From the NCBI RefSeq assembly GCF_002091635.1, contig NZ_BDAC01000004.1, forward strand, positions 186,001 through 250,000: 64,000 bases of DNA, read 5' to 3'. A model generated the notes under the pieces. It had not been told where the DNA came from. It saw only the letters and a program-made list of their open reading frames with translations, and searched no databases. The position numbers and the translations under genes were made by a program. Positions 36,874 through 45,152 of the stretch are shown here, one piece after another. Source of the stretch: Pseudomonas indica NBRC 103045. Lineage in GTDB: Bacteria; Pseudomonadota; Gammaproteobacteria; Pseudomonadales; Pseudomonadaceae. The stretch's first letter is position 1. Every line of letters starts with the position of its first letter.

Positions 36874-36938
36874 GGTGGGGATGAGCCAAGCCCTTCGCTT
36901 TCCCGGATTGCGCTGAGGCTTATCCGGACTACGTCCGT

Positions 36939-37059
36939 GTAGGGGCGAATTCATTCGCCCAACGAAACACCGCGGGCGGTGGATTGCCCAAGTGTAGGAG
37001 CGAGCTCTGCTCGCGAATGGGACCACACAAAAGCTTCGCCAGCAGGGCTGGCTCCTACG
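36939..37059. repeat. REP cluster
   Basis: REP-type arms at 36939-36960 (GTAGGGGCGAATTCATTCGC type), 36994-37017 and 37035-37059 (GCCAGC...GCTGGCTCCTAC type). They fill the 264-bp gap after the HAD gene and mark the left boundary of the accessory region. Confidence 0.75.
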
Positions 37060-37137
37060 AAAAGCGGGTCAAAAACGCTCGCCGATTCCGCTTGAGCGCC
37101 TACACTGACCCGGTCGCCGATAGTCCTGGAGCACCCC

Positions 37138-37542
37138 ATGAACGCAGCCGACAACAAGCGACGCCTGCAGCATGTCTTCGCGGAAACGGCCAACGGCAAC
37201 GGCCGCCCCTTCATCGACTGCCTGTCGGATGATGTGCGCTGGACCATCATCGGCTCGACGGCCTGGTCCAGAACCTACGAAGGGAAAGCGGACGTCATCG
37301 GGAATCTGCTCAAGCCTCTGGGTGCCCAACTGGGCAACCGCAATGTCATCGTCCCGCTGCGCTTCATCGCCGAGGACGATCTGGTCGTGGTCGAAGCCCA
37401 AGGTCGGAATACGACACAGGCCGGCACGCCATACCACAACAGCTACTGCTGGGTCTGCCGCATGTCCGGGGGACGGATCGTCGAGATGACCGAGTACGCG
37501 GACACCCAGCTCATCGACTGCGTATTGCAGAGCCCTGGATAG
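37138..37542 (+). CDS. SnoaL/NTF2-like protein
   Basis: 134-aa protein of the NTF2/SnoaL cone fold. It has an N-terminal helix (about 3-18), a LSDDVRWTIIGSTAWSRTYEGK segment and a C-terminal ADTQLIDCVL strand. Such proteins are ketosteroid-isomerase-like enzymes or ligand binders; no catalytic residue can be assigned here. It lies between the HAD gene and the accessory cluster, on the opposite strand to the cluster, and may or may not be part of it. Confidence 0.75.
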   Translation: MNAADNKRRLQHVFAETANGNGRPFIDCLSDDVRWTIIGSTAWSRTYEGKADVIGNLLKPLGAQLGNRNVIVPLRFIAEDDLVVVEAQGRNTTQAGTPYHNSYCWVCRMSGGRIVEMTEYADTQLIDCVLQSPG

Positions 37543-37577
37543 GGCCGTCCCCACCCCGCTCGCCAGGTTGCCCGTGT

Positions 37578-37778
37578 AGGGCACCTCTAAAAACTACCTG
37601 CGTTGTCATCACTGCGTTAAAAACAAGCTCGAATGCGAGCCCAGGCTAGGCGCCCCCATCAAAATGCTCATTTACAGCTCGTAAAGTCGAATGCGACCCC
37701 AGTCGCTTTTTCGCTTGTTTTTGTGGGGCCGCCGAGGCCTTGTGCTGACTGCCTCGCCTACGTTTTTAGAGGTGCCCT
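37578..37778. mobile_element. MITE-like element A with 17-bp perfect terminal inverted repeats
   Basis: A 201-bp non-coding unit with identical 17-bp ends in inverted orientation (37578-37594 and 37762-37778, AGGGCACCTCTAAAAAC). GTAGGG occurs at both edges, overlapping the left end, which could be a target duplication. The right end abuts a REP copy. The inside holds further inverted segments and shares two core motifs with element B at 45023-45144, in opposite orientation. Confidence 0.65.
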
Positions 37779-37800
37779 GTAGGGGCGAATTCATTCGCCC
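37779..37800. repeat. REP arm next to element A
   Basis: GTAGGGGCGAATTCATTCGC-type REP copy directly at the right edge of element A and 18 bp from the end of the GH88-like gene. Confidence 0.7.
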
Positions 37801-37817
37801 GCAGCGCCCCGTCCCAC

Positions 37818-38918
37818 TCAGAAGTCCAGCGCTCCCATGCGTCCATCCAGCACCAGCAGCGCGGCGAGGAGGAAGAAGCTGGAGCAGGCCGACTCCACCA
37901 GCACCTCGCCTTCGCGGGTGCGGTAGCGCATGCCGCCGAAGAGGCCCGGTGTCGCGCCGCCGACCGTGACGTACCGGCTGCGCACCACCGCCGCCAGCAG
38001 ACGCTCGGCGTGTTCGCACCAGGGCTCGAGCTGGCCGGGCTGGCCGTCGAGGCCGAGCATGGCCAGGGCGGCGATCACCGCGGCGGAGGGATCGTCGCCT
38101 GCGTCGGGGTGGTCCAGGCGGTTCGCCGGCAAGGGTTCGGGGCGCGTTTCCAGCCAGTATTCGCAGGCCCGTCGCGCCTCCGTCAGGAAGGGTTCGCCAT
38201 AGAGCCCGGCGGCCTGGACCAACCCGAGCATCGCCCAGGCCTGGCCACGCGACCACAGCCCTGCCTGCTCCTCCGGCACTACCCGTTCCTCCCGGCAGTG
38301 CACGCTGCCGCAGTAGGCGCCGCGCCAGGTGCCGCAGGCGGCCAGGGTGCCTTGAAGGTGCTGGCCGGCAAGATCGCGCACAGCGCACTGCGGATGCCGC
38401 GCCAGCAGACGCAGGGTCGGGGCCAGGGTGTCGATGGCGATGCGCCGGTCGCCCTCCGGCCCGCCGCCCATGTCGGTGCCCAAGGGAATGCAGCCGAGCG
38501 CGCGACTGAAGGCCGCCGCCATAGCCGCACCGGCCTGGTCCAGCAGTTGACGGGACTCGAGATGATCGAACCAGAGCGCCCCCGGTGCCAGGCCGTACCA
38601 GAAGATCATGCTGCGGTTGAGGGTCGGCGCCTCCAGCTTGGACGCCAGCCGCCGGCCGATCCGAATCGCCTTGTCGCGGTCCGAAGAAGCGCCGGTGACC
38701 CGGGCCCGAAGCCACCAGAGCCCGGCCCAGAAACCGCCCAGCCAGGACCCACCGGACGATACCGACCAGCGATCCTCCAGCCCCGGCGAGTACAGCGGAA
38801 AATCCTCGCCGCAGGCCCGCTCGATCCCCTCCAGGCGCAGCAGCAGCGAGTCGATGGTCCGGGTACGCTCCGCCCGGCTCAGCGTGGCCGAGGTAACCTC
38901 ATGCAGCATGCCGTTCAT
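37818..38918 (-). CDS. GH88-like (unsaturated glucuronyl hydrolase fold) protein
   Basis: 366-aa predicted six-hairpin (alpha6/alpha6 barrel) protein. GSWLGGFWAGLWWL near 57-70, AIDTLAPTLRLL near 161 (D163 fits a catalytic Asp of GH88), WSRGQAWA near 225 and a late DPSAAVIAA motif are typical of GH88. The region where GH88 has its other Asp (HDLGF) reads FWYGL here, so normal hydrolase chemistry may be lost. No signal peptide. The ATG at 38918 overlaps the MFS stop (ATGA), so it is the last gene of the cluster's left operon. Its job in the pathway is unknown. Confidence 0.65.
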   Translation of the reverse strand: MNGMLHEVTSATLSRAERTRTIDSLLLRLEGIERACGEDFPLYSPGLEDRWSVSSGGSWLGGFWAGLWWLRARVTGASSDRDKAIRIGRRLASKLEAPTLNRSMIFWYGLAPGALWFDHLESRQLLDQAGAAMAAAFSRALGCIPLGTDMGGGPEGDRRIAIDTLAPTLRLLARHPQCAVRDLAGQHLQGTLAACGTWRGAYCGSVHCREERVVPEEQAGLWSRGQAWAMLGLVQAAGLYGEPFLTEARRACEYWLETRPEPLPANRLDHPDAGDDPSAAVIAALAMLGLDGQPGQLEPWCEHAERLLAAVVRSRYVTVGGATPGLFGGMRYRTREGEVLVESACSSFFLLAALLVLDGRMGALDF

Positions 38919-40147
38919 TTCGCCCCCGCCGGACTGGAAAACGCTTCGGCCCCACCCTCGGACGAACGCCGCACCCGCGCCAGCAACAGCGCCAGCAGGC
39001 AACCCAGCACCAGCACGCCGACCAGCGCGGTCCAGGCGCCATCGAAGCCCCAGGGACCGGCGGACAGCGCGCCGAAACTCGGCGGACCAAAGGCGAAGCC
39101 GCCGAAGAAGCCCACCGAAAGCATGCCCGCCGAAGTGGCCGGAGTACCGAAGGCGCGGTCGCGCAGCAGCATGCTCATGGCGATGGCGTTGGTGGCCACC
39201 GCCGTCAGGCCGATGCCGATGGTCCCGGCCCAGAGCATCCAATGCCGCTCCGGGGTCGCCTGCGCGGTCACGCCGATGGCGCAGGCGGCCAGGGCCAGGA
39301 GGATCAGCAGCAGCCAGGATTCGTCACGCATCCGTCCGCCAATGGGCGTGAGCACCACGCGGGCTAGGATGCCCATTACGCCGAATACCGCCACCAAGCT
39401 GCCGGCCACGACCGAGGACATGCCTTGGCGGGTGGCGAACACGCCGAGGAAGGTGATGTAGGCGGACAACGCGACACCCGCGCAAAGCTGGATCGCCATC
39501 AGCAGCGCCAGCACCCGGCTCGGCCGGGCCAGGCCAAAGCTGGCCGGCTTGCCCGCTGCCGCCTTCGGCGCGATGCGCGGGGCGCCCAGGGCCAGCAGCA
39601 GGCCCAGCGGTACCAGCAGCAACAAGGCCGCGCGCCAACCGAACTGCTGGGCGATGCCGGGCAGCACCAGCCCGGCGAACAGCGCCGCGACCTGCACCCC
39701 CGCCTGCTTCAGGCCCACCACCGCCGCCTTTTTCTGCGGCGGCACCCGTTCGGCGATCAGCAGGTTGGTCGCCGGGTTGGACAGGGCCTGAGCGATGCCG
39801 CACACCGCCACCGCCAGCACCACCCCGCCGAAGCCGGGCGCCACGCCGATCAGGCCGTAGGCCAGGGTCGCCACCAGAAACAGCAGCGCCAGCGCACGCC
39901 GGGAGCCCAGGCGATTGACCAGCGGCCCGGCCCACAACGACAGCAGTGCGGCGAAACCGAAGGCGCTCATGGTCAGGTAGCCGAGCCAGCCGGGCGCCAC
40001 GCCCAGGTCCGCCACCAGGAACGGACCGAGGGTGCCGATGGCGTAGAAGATCAGCATCGGCAGCGCCATCGCGCCGGTCAGCACGGTACGCAGCAGGAAG
40101 GCATCCAGCGCGCTGTCGGCGGCCGGCGGGGAAGTGTCGGGGGTCAT
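38915..40147 (-). CDS. MFS transporter, probable exporter of the cluster product
   Basis: 410-aa inner-membrane major facilitator with about 12 helices and a cytoplasmic loop after helix 2 containing NRLGSRRAL. It begins 12 bp after the acyl-CoA dehydrogenase gene with a GAGG ribosome-binding site and overlaps the GH88-like gene. The cluster encodes a second, import-type MFS, so this one is more likely the exporter; that is inference from context. Confidence 0.78.
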   Translation of the reverse strand: MTPDTSPPAADSALDAFLLRTVLTGAMALPMLIFYAIGTLGPFLVADLGVAPGWLGYLTMSAFGFAALLSLWAGPLVNRLGSRRALALLFLVATLAYGLIGVAPGFGGVVLAVAVCGIAQALSNPATNLLIAERVPPQKKAAVVGLKQAGVQVAALFAGLVLPGIAQQFGWRAALLLLVPLGLLLALGAPRIAPKAAAGKPASFGLARPSRVLALLMAIQLCAGVALSAYITFLGVFATRQGMSSVVAGSLVAVFGVMGILARVVLTPIGGRMRDESWLLLILLALAACAIGVTAQATPERHWMLWAGTIGIGLTAVATNAIAMSMLLRDRAFGTPATSAGMLSVGFFGGFAFGPPSFGALSAGPWGFDGAWTALVGVLVLGCLLALLLARVRRSSEGGAEAFSSPAGAK

Positions 40148-40159
40148 GGCATTACCTCG

Positions 40160-41374
40160 TTACTGCGCTGCCGGGGTTCCGGACAGCGACGGCCAGTCGA
40201 AATCCAGGCTGTCCGCGTCCTGGTAGGCATCCAGCAGGCGGCGGCCGACCGCGCTGACCAGGGCGTCGTCGGTGCCGTCGAGGATGTGCGTGGCGCGTGC
40301 CGCCCGGTAGATGCCGGACAGCGGCGTCAGGCTGCTCAGCCCCTCGGCGCCGTAGACCTGGATCGCCGAATCCACCGCCCGGCTGAGCGCCTGGGAGGCG
40401 GCGACCTTGGCCACGTTGACCTCGATGGCGTTGGCCACCCTGGCATCGAACTTGCGCGCCGCGTCGCGCAGCAGGCCACGGGCGCTGGCGATAGCCTGGT
40501 AGGCCTCGAACACGCGCAGACGCACCAGTTGCTTGTCACCCAGCCGCGCCTGCTCGCCGCGCGCCGAACGGATGCGCGTGCACATCAGGTCGAAGCTGCG
40601 TTGCGCCAGGCCCAGCCAGTGCACGGCACGCAGCAGGCGGCCGAGGCCGAGACGCTCCTGCATCAGCGCCAGGCCGGCACCGGGCTGGCCGAGCAGGTTG
40701 TGCCGGGGTACGCGCACGCCGTCGAAGACGATCTCGCACTGGCCCTGGAAGCGGCCGAGGATGTCCACCTCGCGGGCGATGGAGAAGCCGGGAGCATCGG
40801 TGGGCACCAGGATCATCGACAGCGCCCCGTCCACGCCGGCGCCGTCGGTACGCGCCACCACGGTGACGAAGGTGGCGCGGTCGGCGCGGCAGATGAACCA
40901 CTTGCGCCCGTCCAGGCGCCAGTGGTCGCCCTCCGCCGTGGCGGTGGTGGCGATGGTCGCCGGAATCGAGCCGATGCTGTCCGGCTCGGACATGCCGTAG
41001 GCGGACACCCCCTCCCCGGTGAGCAACGACGCAAGGAAGGCGGCGCGGATTTCCGCACCGCCGTGGCGCGTCAGCATGTGCGTGTCGAGGGCGAGTTCCG
41101 TGCCGAAGATCGCCCCGCCGTACTCGGAGCGCCCCTCCTGCTCGGCCACCGTCAGGTACGCCTCCAGGCTGCTCATCCGGCCCGGGTAGAACAGGCCCCA
41201 GAGACCCTGCTCGCGGGCAGCGGCGGTCAGTTCGTCCTGGCAGGCCCTGGCGCTCTCGCGCGGGCCGGCCAGTTCGGCTTCGCGGGGCAGGATGCGCTCG
41301 TCGACGAACGCCCGGACCCGCTTCGCCAGTTCCTGTGCGTCCTCGGCGGGACGCGATTGCAATGGCTGGTTCAT
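40160..41374 (-). CDS. Acyl-CoA dehydrogenase family flavoprotein
   Basis: 404-aa FAD enzyme of full family length. The N-terminal helical domain (about 15-130), beta domain with YGMSEPDSIGS and the C-terminal helical domain (about 240-385) are recognisable. The usual catalytic Glu in the YEGT loop is Asp here (D366 in LDGTDDA), as in ACAD10/11-like enzymes. In the proposed pathway it would make a 2-enoyl thioester, like TamP in tambjamine synthesis. A hairpin lies between it and the ligase gene. Confidence 0.85.
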   Translation of the reverse strand: MNQPLQSRPAEDAQELAKRVRAFVDERILPREAELAGPRESARACQDELTAAAREQGLWGLFYPGRMSSLEAYLTVAEQEGRSEYGGAIFGTELALDTHMLTRHGGAEIRAAFLASLLTGEGVSAYGMSEPDSIGSIPATIATTATAEGDHWRLDGRKWFICRADRATFVTVVARTDGAGVDGALSMILVPTDAPGFSIAREVDILGRFQGQCEIVFDGVRVPRHNLLGQPGAGLALMQERLGLGRLLRAVHWLGLAQRSFDLMCTRIRSARGEQARLGDKQLVRLRVFEAYQAIASARGLLRDAARKFDARVANAIEVNVAKVAASQALSRAVDSAIQVYGAEGLSSLTPLSGIYRAARATHILDGTDDALVSAVGRRLLDAYQDADSLDFDWPSLSGTPAAQ

Positions 41375-41386
41375 GTTCGGTTCCTC

Positions 41387-41430
41387 AGAGGGTGTAAAAA
41401 ATCGAGGCAAGAGTTTTTTTCACACCCTCT
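41387..41430. terminator. Hairpin between ligase and acyl-CoA dehydrogenase genes
   Basis: AGAGGGTGT plus A6 (41387-41401) pairs with T7 plus C and ACACCCTCT (41414-41430), with one bulged base and a 12-nt loop. It begins at the ligase stop codon and ends beside the ribosome-binding site of the next gene. The symmetry means T-tracts in both directions. It may attenuate transcription or mark a mRNA processing site within the operon. Confidence 0.55.
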
Positions 41431-43079
41431 CAGCAGGCGATGCCCACACCGCTTTCGAGGAAGGCGACTTCGGCGGCCAGCGCCTTCTTGTCCACCTTGC
41501 CGGCCGGGCTCAGCGGCAGGTGCCGGTAGAAGCGCAGGTACTCGGGCAGCTTGTTCACCTCCAGCCCCTGCTGGCGCAGATAGTCGGTCAGTTCGGCGAG
41601 GGAGAAGCGCGGCGCGCCCTCGCGTAGGGTCACGCAGATGCACACGCGCTGGCCGAGGTCCGGGTCCGGCACCGGTACGCAGGCGGCGCTGACCACGTCG
41701 GGATGGCCGGTGGCGAGCATCTCGATCTGCACCGGGCTGATGTTCTGCCCGCCACGGATGATGATGTCCTTCTTGCGCCCGGCCAGGACCAGGTAACCGT
41801 CGCGGTCGATGTAGCCGAGGTCGCCGGTGCATACCCAGCCTTCGGCGTCGCGGTAGCGGGCGTCCAGCTCCGGCGCATTGACGTATTGCATCGGGCTCAA
41901 CGGTCCGCGCGCCTTAATCTCGCCGACCTCGCCCTGGGGCAGCTCGACGCCCTGATCGTCGACGATGCGGATCTCGCAGACGCTCGGGTTGGGCCGGCCG
42001 ACGCTGCGCAGCACCACCTCCAGCGGATCGTCCAGGGTGTTGTGGCAGTTCACCCCGTCGGCCGAGCCGTACAGGCTGATGAAGCCGCAGCCGAATGCCT
42101 CGACGCAGCGGCGCACGCTGGCCTCGTCGATCAGCGAACCACCGCTGATCAGGCCGACCAGGCTGGATTTGTCCACCTCGGCCAGCAGCGGATCGGCGGC
42201 GATGCGCTGGAGCATGGTGGGCACACCGAGGATGTGGGTGGGACGCAGGGTCTCGATGGCGCGAATCGCCGCCGGCACGTCGAACTTCGGCAGGACGACG
42301 ATGGAGCCGCCCAGCCAGGACAGGCTGCCGAAGGTGGCGGTGGAACCGAACGAGGAGCCCAGCGGCACCAGGTACATGCCCCGGAAGCTCTCGCCGTCCT
42401 CATGCAGGCGCTGGAGGAAGCGGCCACGGCCGCCGACCAGGGCGTTGTGCGAGTAGGCCACCAGCTTCGGCTCCGATTCGGTGCCGGAAGACACCAGCAG
42501 GCGCACCGGCGAGTTCGGGCAGACCTTGGGCAGCGTCTCGGTGCCCAGCGGCTCGGCATCCATCAGGCGATCCAGCGACGACCAGCCGCGCCGTGCCTCG
42601 CCCTCGACGATGAGGATGCGCAGCGACAGCAGGGTCGGACGCAGGGACTCGATCAGCTCGCACAGGTCGATGCCGCCGAACTCGGCCGGCACCACCACCG
42701 CGCGGGCGTCGCAGCGGCGCAGCAGGGATTCGATGTCCAGCCGCCCGCGCCCCGGCGGGAACGGCGCCACCACTGCGCCGAGGGCGGCGGCGGCCAGGTC
42801 GATGGCACAGCAGCGCCAACTGTTGGTGAGCTGGTAGGCGACCACGTCACCCGGCACGATGCCCTGTGCGCGCAGGCCGGCGGCCAGGCGCAGGGAGCGG
42901 TCGAGCAGTTCGCCGTAGCTGATGCTCTCCTCCGGCGACAGCACGGCGAGCTTCTCGGGATGACGCTCCGCATGCTGGCGGAACAGTTGGAAAACCGATT
43001 TGTTCGGGTAGGTTCCATTGCGCACCCACTCGCGGCGCACGTCCATGGGAACCAGATCGATGATGCCTGTGTTGTTCAT
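41430..43079 (-). CDS. Acyl-CoA synthetase / AMP-dependent ligase
   Basis: 549-aa ANL-superfamily ligase that activates a carboxylic acid as acyl-AMP and then probably a thioester. The P-loop-like motif SSGTESEPK near 190 is a variant of the usual TSGTTGxPKG. Further landmarks are the adenine region GSADG, WVCTGDLG, GRKKDIIIRGGQNISP and the C-terminal catalytic Lys (K528 in AGKVDKK). ATG at 43079 overlaps the CoA-transferase stop. No carrier domain is attached. Plausible roles: activating a fatty or aromatic acid for the dehydrogenase/reductase steps, or for transfer to sulfur. Confidence 0.85.
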   Translation of the reverse strand: MNNTGIIDLVPMDVRREWVRNGTYPNKSVFQLFRQHAERHPEKLAVLSPEESISYGELLDRSLRLAAGLRAQGIVPGDVVAYQLTNSWRCCAIDLAAAALGAVVAPFPPGRGRLDIESLLRRCDARAVVVPAEFGGIDLCELIESLRPTLLSLRILIVEGEARRGWSSLDRLMDAEPLGTETLPKVCPNSPVRLLVSSGTESEPKLVAYSHNALVGGRGRFLQRLHEDGESFRGMYLVPLGSSFGSTATFGSLSWLGGSIVVLPKFDVPAAIRAIETLRPTHILGVPTMLQRIAADPLLAEVDKSSLVGLISGGSLIDEASVRRCVEAFGCGFISLYGSADGVNCHNTLDDPLEVVLRSVGRPNPSVCEIRIVDDQGVELPQGEVGEIKARGPLSPMQYVNAPELDARYRDAEGWVCTGDLGYIDRDGYLVLAGRKKDIIIRGGQNISPVQIEMLATGHPDVVSAACVPVPDPDLGQRVCICVTLREGAPRFSLAELTDYLRQQGLEVNKLPEYLRFYRHLPLSPAGKVDKKALAAEVAFLESGVGIAC

Positions 43080-44935
43080 GTGAAACTCCAGGGAGACTTG
43101 ACCAGGGTGTAGGCTTCCGTACGCAAACACGGCGCTATCCGCCCGTCTTCGTGAACTGCCGACAGGTCTTCTCGAACGGCGGAAGCGGCCAGGCCGAACT
43201 CCCGCAAAAGGCTTTGCCAGGCCTGCGCATCGCGCGACGCCAGGCAGCGGACGATCTGCTCGTCGCGCAGCGCCGGCTCCGCATCCAGCGGGCAATCCAG
43301 GGCATAGCGCAGGCGCTCCACTTCGGCTGCATCGCGGCATTCGATGGCCAGCAGCCCGGCTGCGGTGGGGTAGACCCCGGCGACGGGCGGCTCGACCGGC
43401 GCCTTGCCGTCGCGCAGGGCCAGCAATTCGGTGGTGCACAGCAGGGTCGCGGCGCCGAGCAGCGAGCTGTCGACCCGCCCCGCCTCGCCGCGCAGTCCGC
43501 GCTTGAGCAACGCCACGCTGACGCCCTGGGCGGCGACCACGCCGCCCAGCACGTCCAGCACGGTGAACAGCGATCCGCCGGCACTGGCCGAACGGCGGGC
43601 GATCTGCCGGGCGACGCCGGAATACGCCTGCACCATGAAGTCGGTGCCGGGCATGGCGTGCAGGCGGGCATCCTCGCCCCAACCGCCGGCATAGGCGTAG
43701 ATCAGCGCCGGATTGACCCGCGCCAGGTCGGCGTGATCCAGGTTCAGTTCGGCGGCCTTACCCGGCGCCCAGTTGTGCAGGAAAACGTCGGCCTGGCTGG
43801 CCAGCTCCAGCAGCTCGGCGCGGCCACGGGCCGACTTGATGTCCAGCTCGCACACCTGCTTGTGGCGGTTCAGTGCGTCGAAGCGCACCGAGCAGCCATC
43901 CACCAGGGGCGGCATGCCGCGCAGCGGGTCGCCGCCGGGCAGCTCGATGCGGATCACCTCGGCGCCGAGCAGCGCCAGCAGGTGACCGGCCAGCGGCCCC
44001 TGGATGCGCCGGCAGGACTCGATCACCCGCAGGCCGCTCAGCGGCAGGTCGCCGCGCCCGCCCAGGGTGGTCGGCGGCAGGCCGCTGGTGCCGGGGGTGA
44101 AATGCCAGGGACCGTGCTCCAGCAACAGCGGCAGGTCGTCGTCTTCCAGCCGCTCGATCAGGCTGCGCAGCGGGCAGATGGACAACCCGGCCTCGGCGCA
44201 GCGCTCGGCGATCACCGCATAGGGCAGCCGCGACAGCGCCTCCATCAACTCTGCCGGCATCGGCGAAACCGCCTTGGCATAGCGCAGCAGGAAGGCGCTC
44301 CAGCCCTTGCCGGCCAACTCGCCGGGGATGCCGAGACCGTTCCAGAAGCGCCGCCAGGGTTCGGCATCCAGGGTCTCCAGCTCGAACACCACGCCATCGG
44401 CGGAGGTGAATGGCGGACGCTCACGCGGCGAGGTACAGCCGGGCAGCAGCCGCTCGGCCCCTTCCGGCGCGGTGGCACCGGCCAGGTACTGGCCGATGGC
44501 GAGGGTCGCGGCGCCGGCCAGGGAGACATCCACCCGGGTGTGGCCGCTGCCACGCAGTTGGCCGATGGCCGCGGCGAAGGTGCCTTGCAGGGCCAGGCTG
44601 GCGGCCAGGGTGGACACGTAGTCCACCCCCAGCGGCCGCGCCCCGCCGCTGGCGCGGCCATGCACGGCCATCAGCCCGGAGGCGGCCTGTACGGTCAGTT
44701 CGCTGGCACCGTCCGGACGGCCGTCGGCCCAGCCGAGCAGGCGCCCAGCGATGGGCGCAAGACCCGGCACCTCGAAGCGGAAATCCAGCCCGTCGGCACA
44801 GGTGCCAGGCTGGAAGACCACGCCGATGCCCAGGGCACCTGCCTGGTTGAACACAGCCGATGCCGCGGGGGCGAAGGCCGCCGGGACATGAGCGAAAGCG
44901 CCGGACAGCGTGCATCCGGCCAGGGGAAAGGTCAT
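43076..44935 (-). CDS. Tandem CaiB/BaiF (family III) CoA-transferase
   Basis: 619-aa protein with two CaiB-like halves. Residues about 1-285 are a diverged half that keeps the ASGLMAVHG and VDVSLAGAATL region. Residues about 297-605 are a standard CaiB domain with PLSGLRVIE, GDPLRG and the catalytic Asp in GTDFMVQ (D432). It would move CoA between acids, perhaps priming the cluster's substrate. The ATG at 44935 is chosen for its family-like N-terminus; the ATG at 44959 (eight residues longer) directly follows a terminator T-tract. No good ribosome-binding site precedes either. Confidence 0.8.
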   Translation of the reverse strand: MTFPLAGCTLSGAFAHVPAAFAPAASAVFNQAGALGIGVVFQPGTCADGLDFRFEVPGLAPIAGRLLGWADGRPDGASELTVQAASGLMAVHGRASGGARPLGVDYVSTLAASLALQGTFAAAIGQLRGSGHTRVDVSLAGAATLAIGQYLAGATAPEGAERLLPGCTSPRERPPFTSADGVVFELETLDAEPWRRFWNGLGIPGELAGKGWSAFLLRYAKAVSPMPAELMEALSRLPYAVIAERCAEAGLSICPLRSLIERLEDDDLPLLLEHGPWHFTPGTSGLPPTTLGGRGDLPLSGLRVIESCRRIQGPLAGHLLALLGAEVIRIELPGGDPLRGMPPLVDGCSVRFDALNRHKQVCELDIKSARGRAELLELASQADVFLHNWAPGKAAELNLDHADLARVNPALIYAYAGGWGEDARLHAMPGTDFMVQAYSGVARQIARRSASAGGSLFTVLDVLGGVVAAQGVSVALLKRGLRGEAGRVDSSLLGAATLLCTTELLALRDGKAPVEPPVAGVYPTAAGLLAIECRDAAEVERLRYALDCPLDAEPALRDEQIVRCLASRDAQAWQSLLREFGLAASAVREDLSAVHEDGRIAPCLRTEAYTLVKSPWSFT

Positions 44936-44960
44936 AAGGTTCACGCCGAATCGATCCATG

Positions 44961-44990
44961 AAAAAACCCGCGTGCCGACTACGGCACGTG
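44961..44990 (-). terminator. Rho-independent terminator at the start of the CoA-transferase gene
   Basis: On the minus strand the perfect 7-bp stem CGTGCCG / CGGCACG (44971-44977 with 44982-44988), extendable by two pairs, is followed by CGGG and T6 (44961-44966). It lies downstream of the sulfur-carrier gene and one base upstream of the alternative start ATG of the CoA-transferase. It either ends the moeZ-JAMM-carrier transcript or works as an attenuator. Confidence 0.75.
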
Positions 44991-45022
44991 GCCACCAATC
45001 AATGAAGAGCGGTAAACCTGTT

Positions 45023-45144
45023 CACGATCTCGCGAGCTAGAGCCAGGCAAGGCAAAAATGGCTGAGGAAGCGGAGTTTGCTGGCTGCAAATGAGCATTCC
45101 GAAGCCATTTTTAACGCAGCATGGCCGACGCGCAGCAGATCGTG
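45023..45144. repeat. Structured repeat element B, related to element A
   Basis: A 122-bp palindromic unit. Outer arms CACGATCT (45023-45030) and AGATCGTG (45137-45144), inner arms AAAAATGGCT (45054-45063) and AGCCATTTTT (45103-45112). It shares TTTTTAACGCAG and a 16-bp core (15 of 16 identical, 45083-45098) with element A, inverted. I know similar units as dispersed Pseudomonas repeats. It separates the sulfur-carrier gene from the CoA-transferase gene. Confidence 0.65.
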
Positions 45145-45152
45145 GGCAGGTT

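Noticed and set aside
37138-37542. SnoaL-like gene as a definite member of the accessory cluster
   Set aside because: It is on the opposite strand, separated by a MITE-like element and REPs, so membership cannot be supported.
45023-45144. Element B as a riboswitch or small RNA gene
   Set aside because: It is palindromic and related to element A and to dispersed Pseudomonas repeats; no known riboswitch core is visible.
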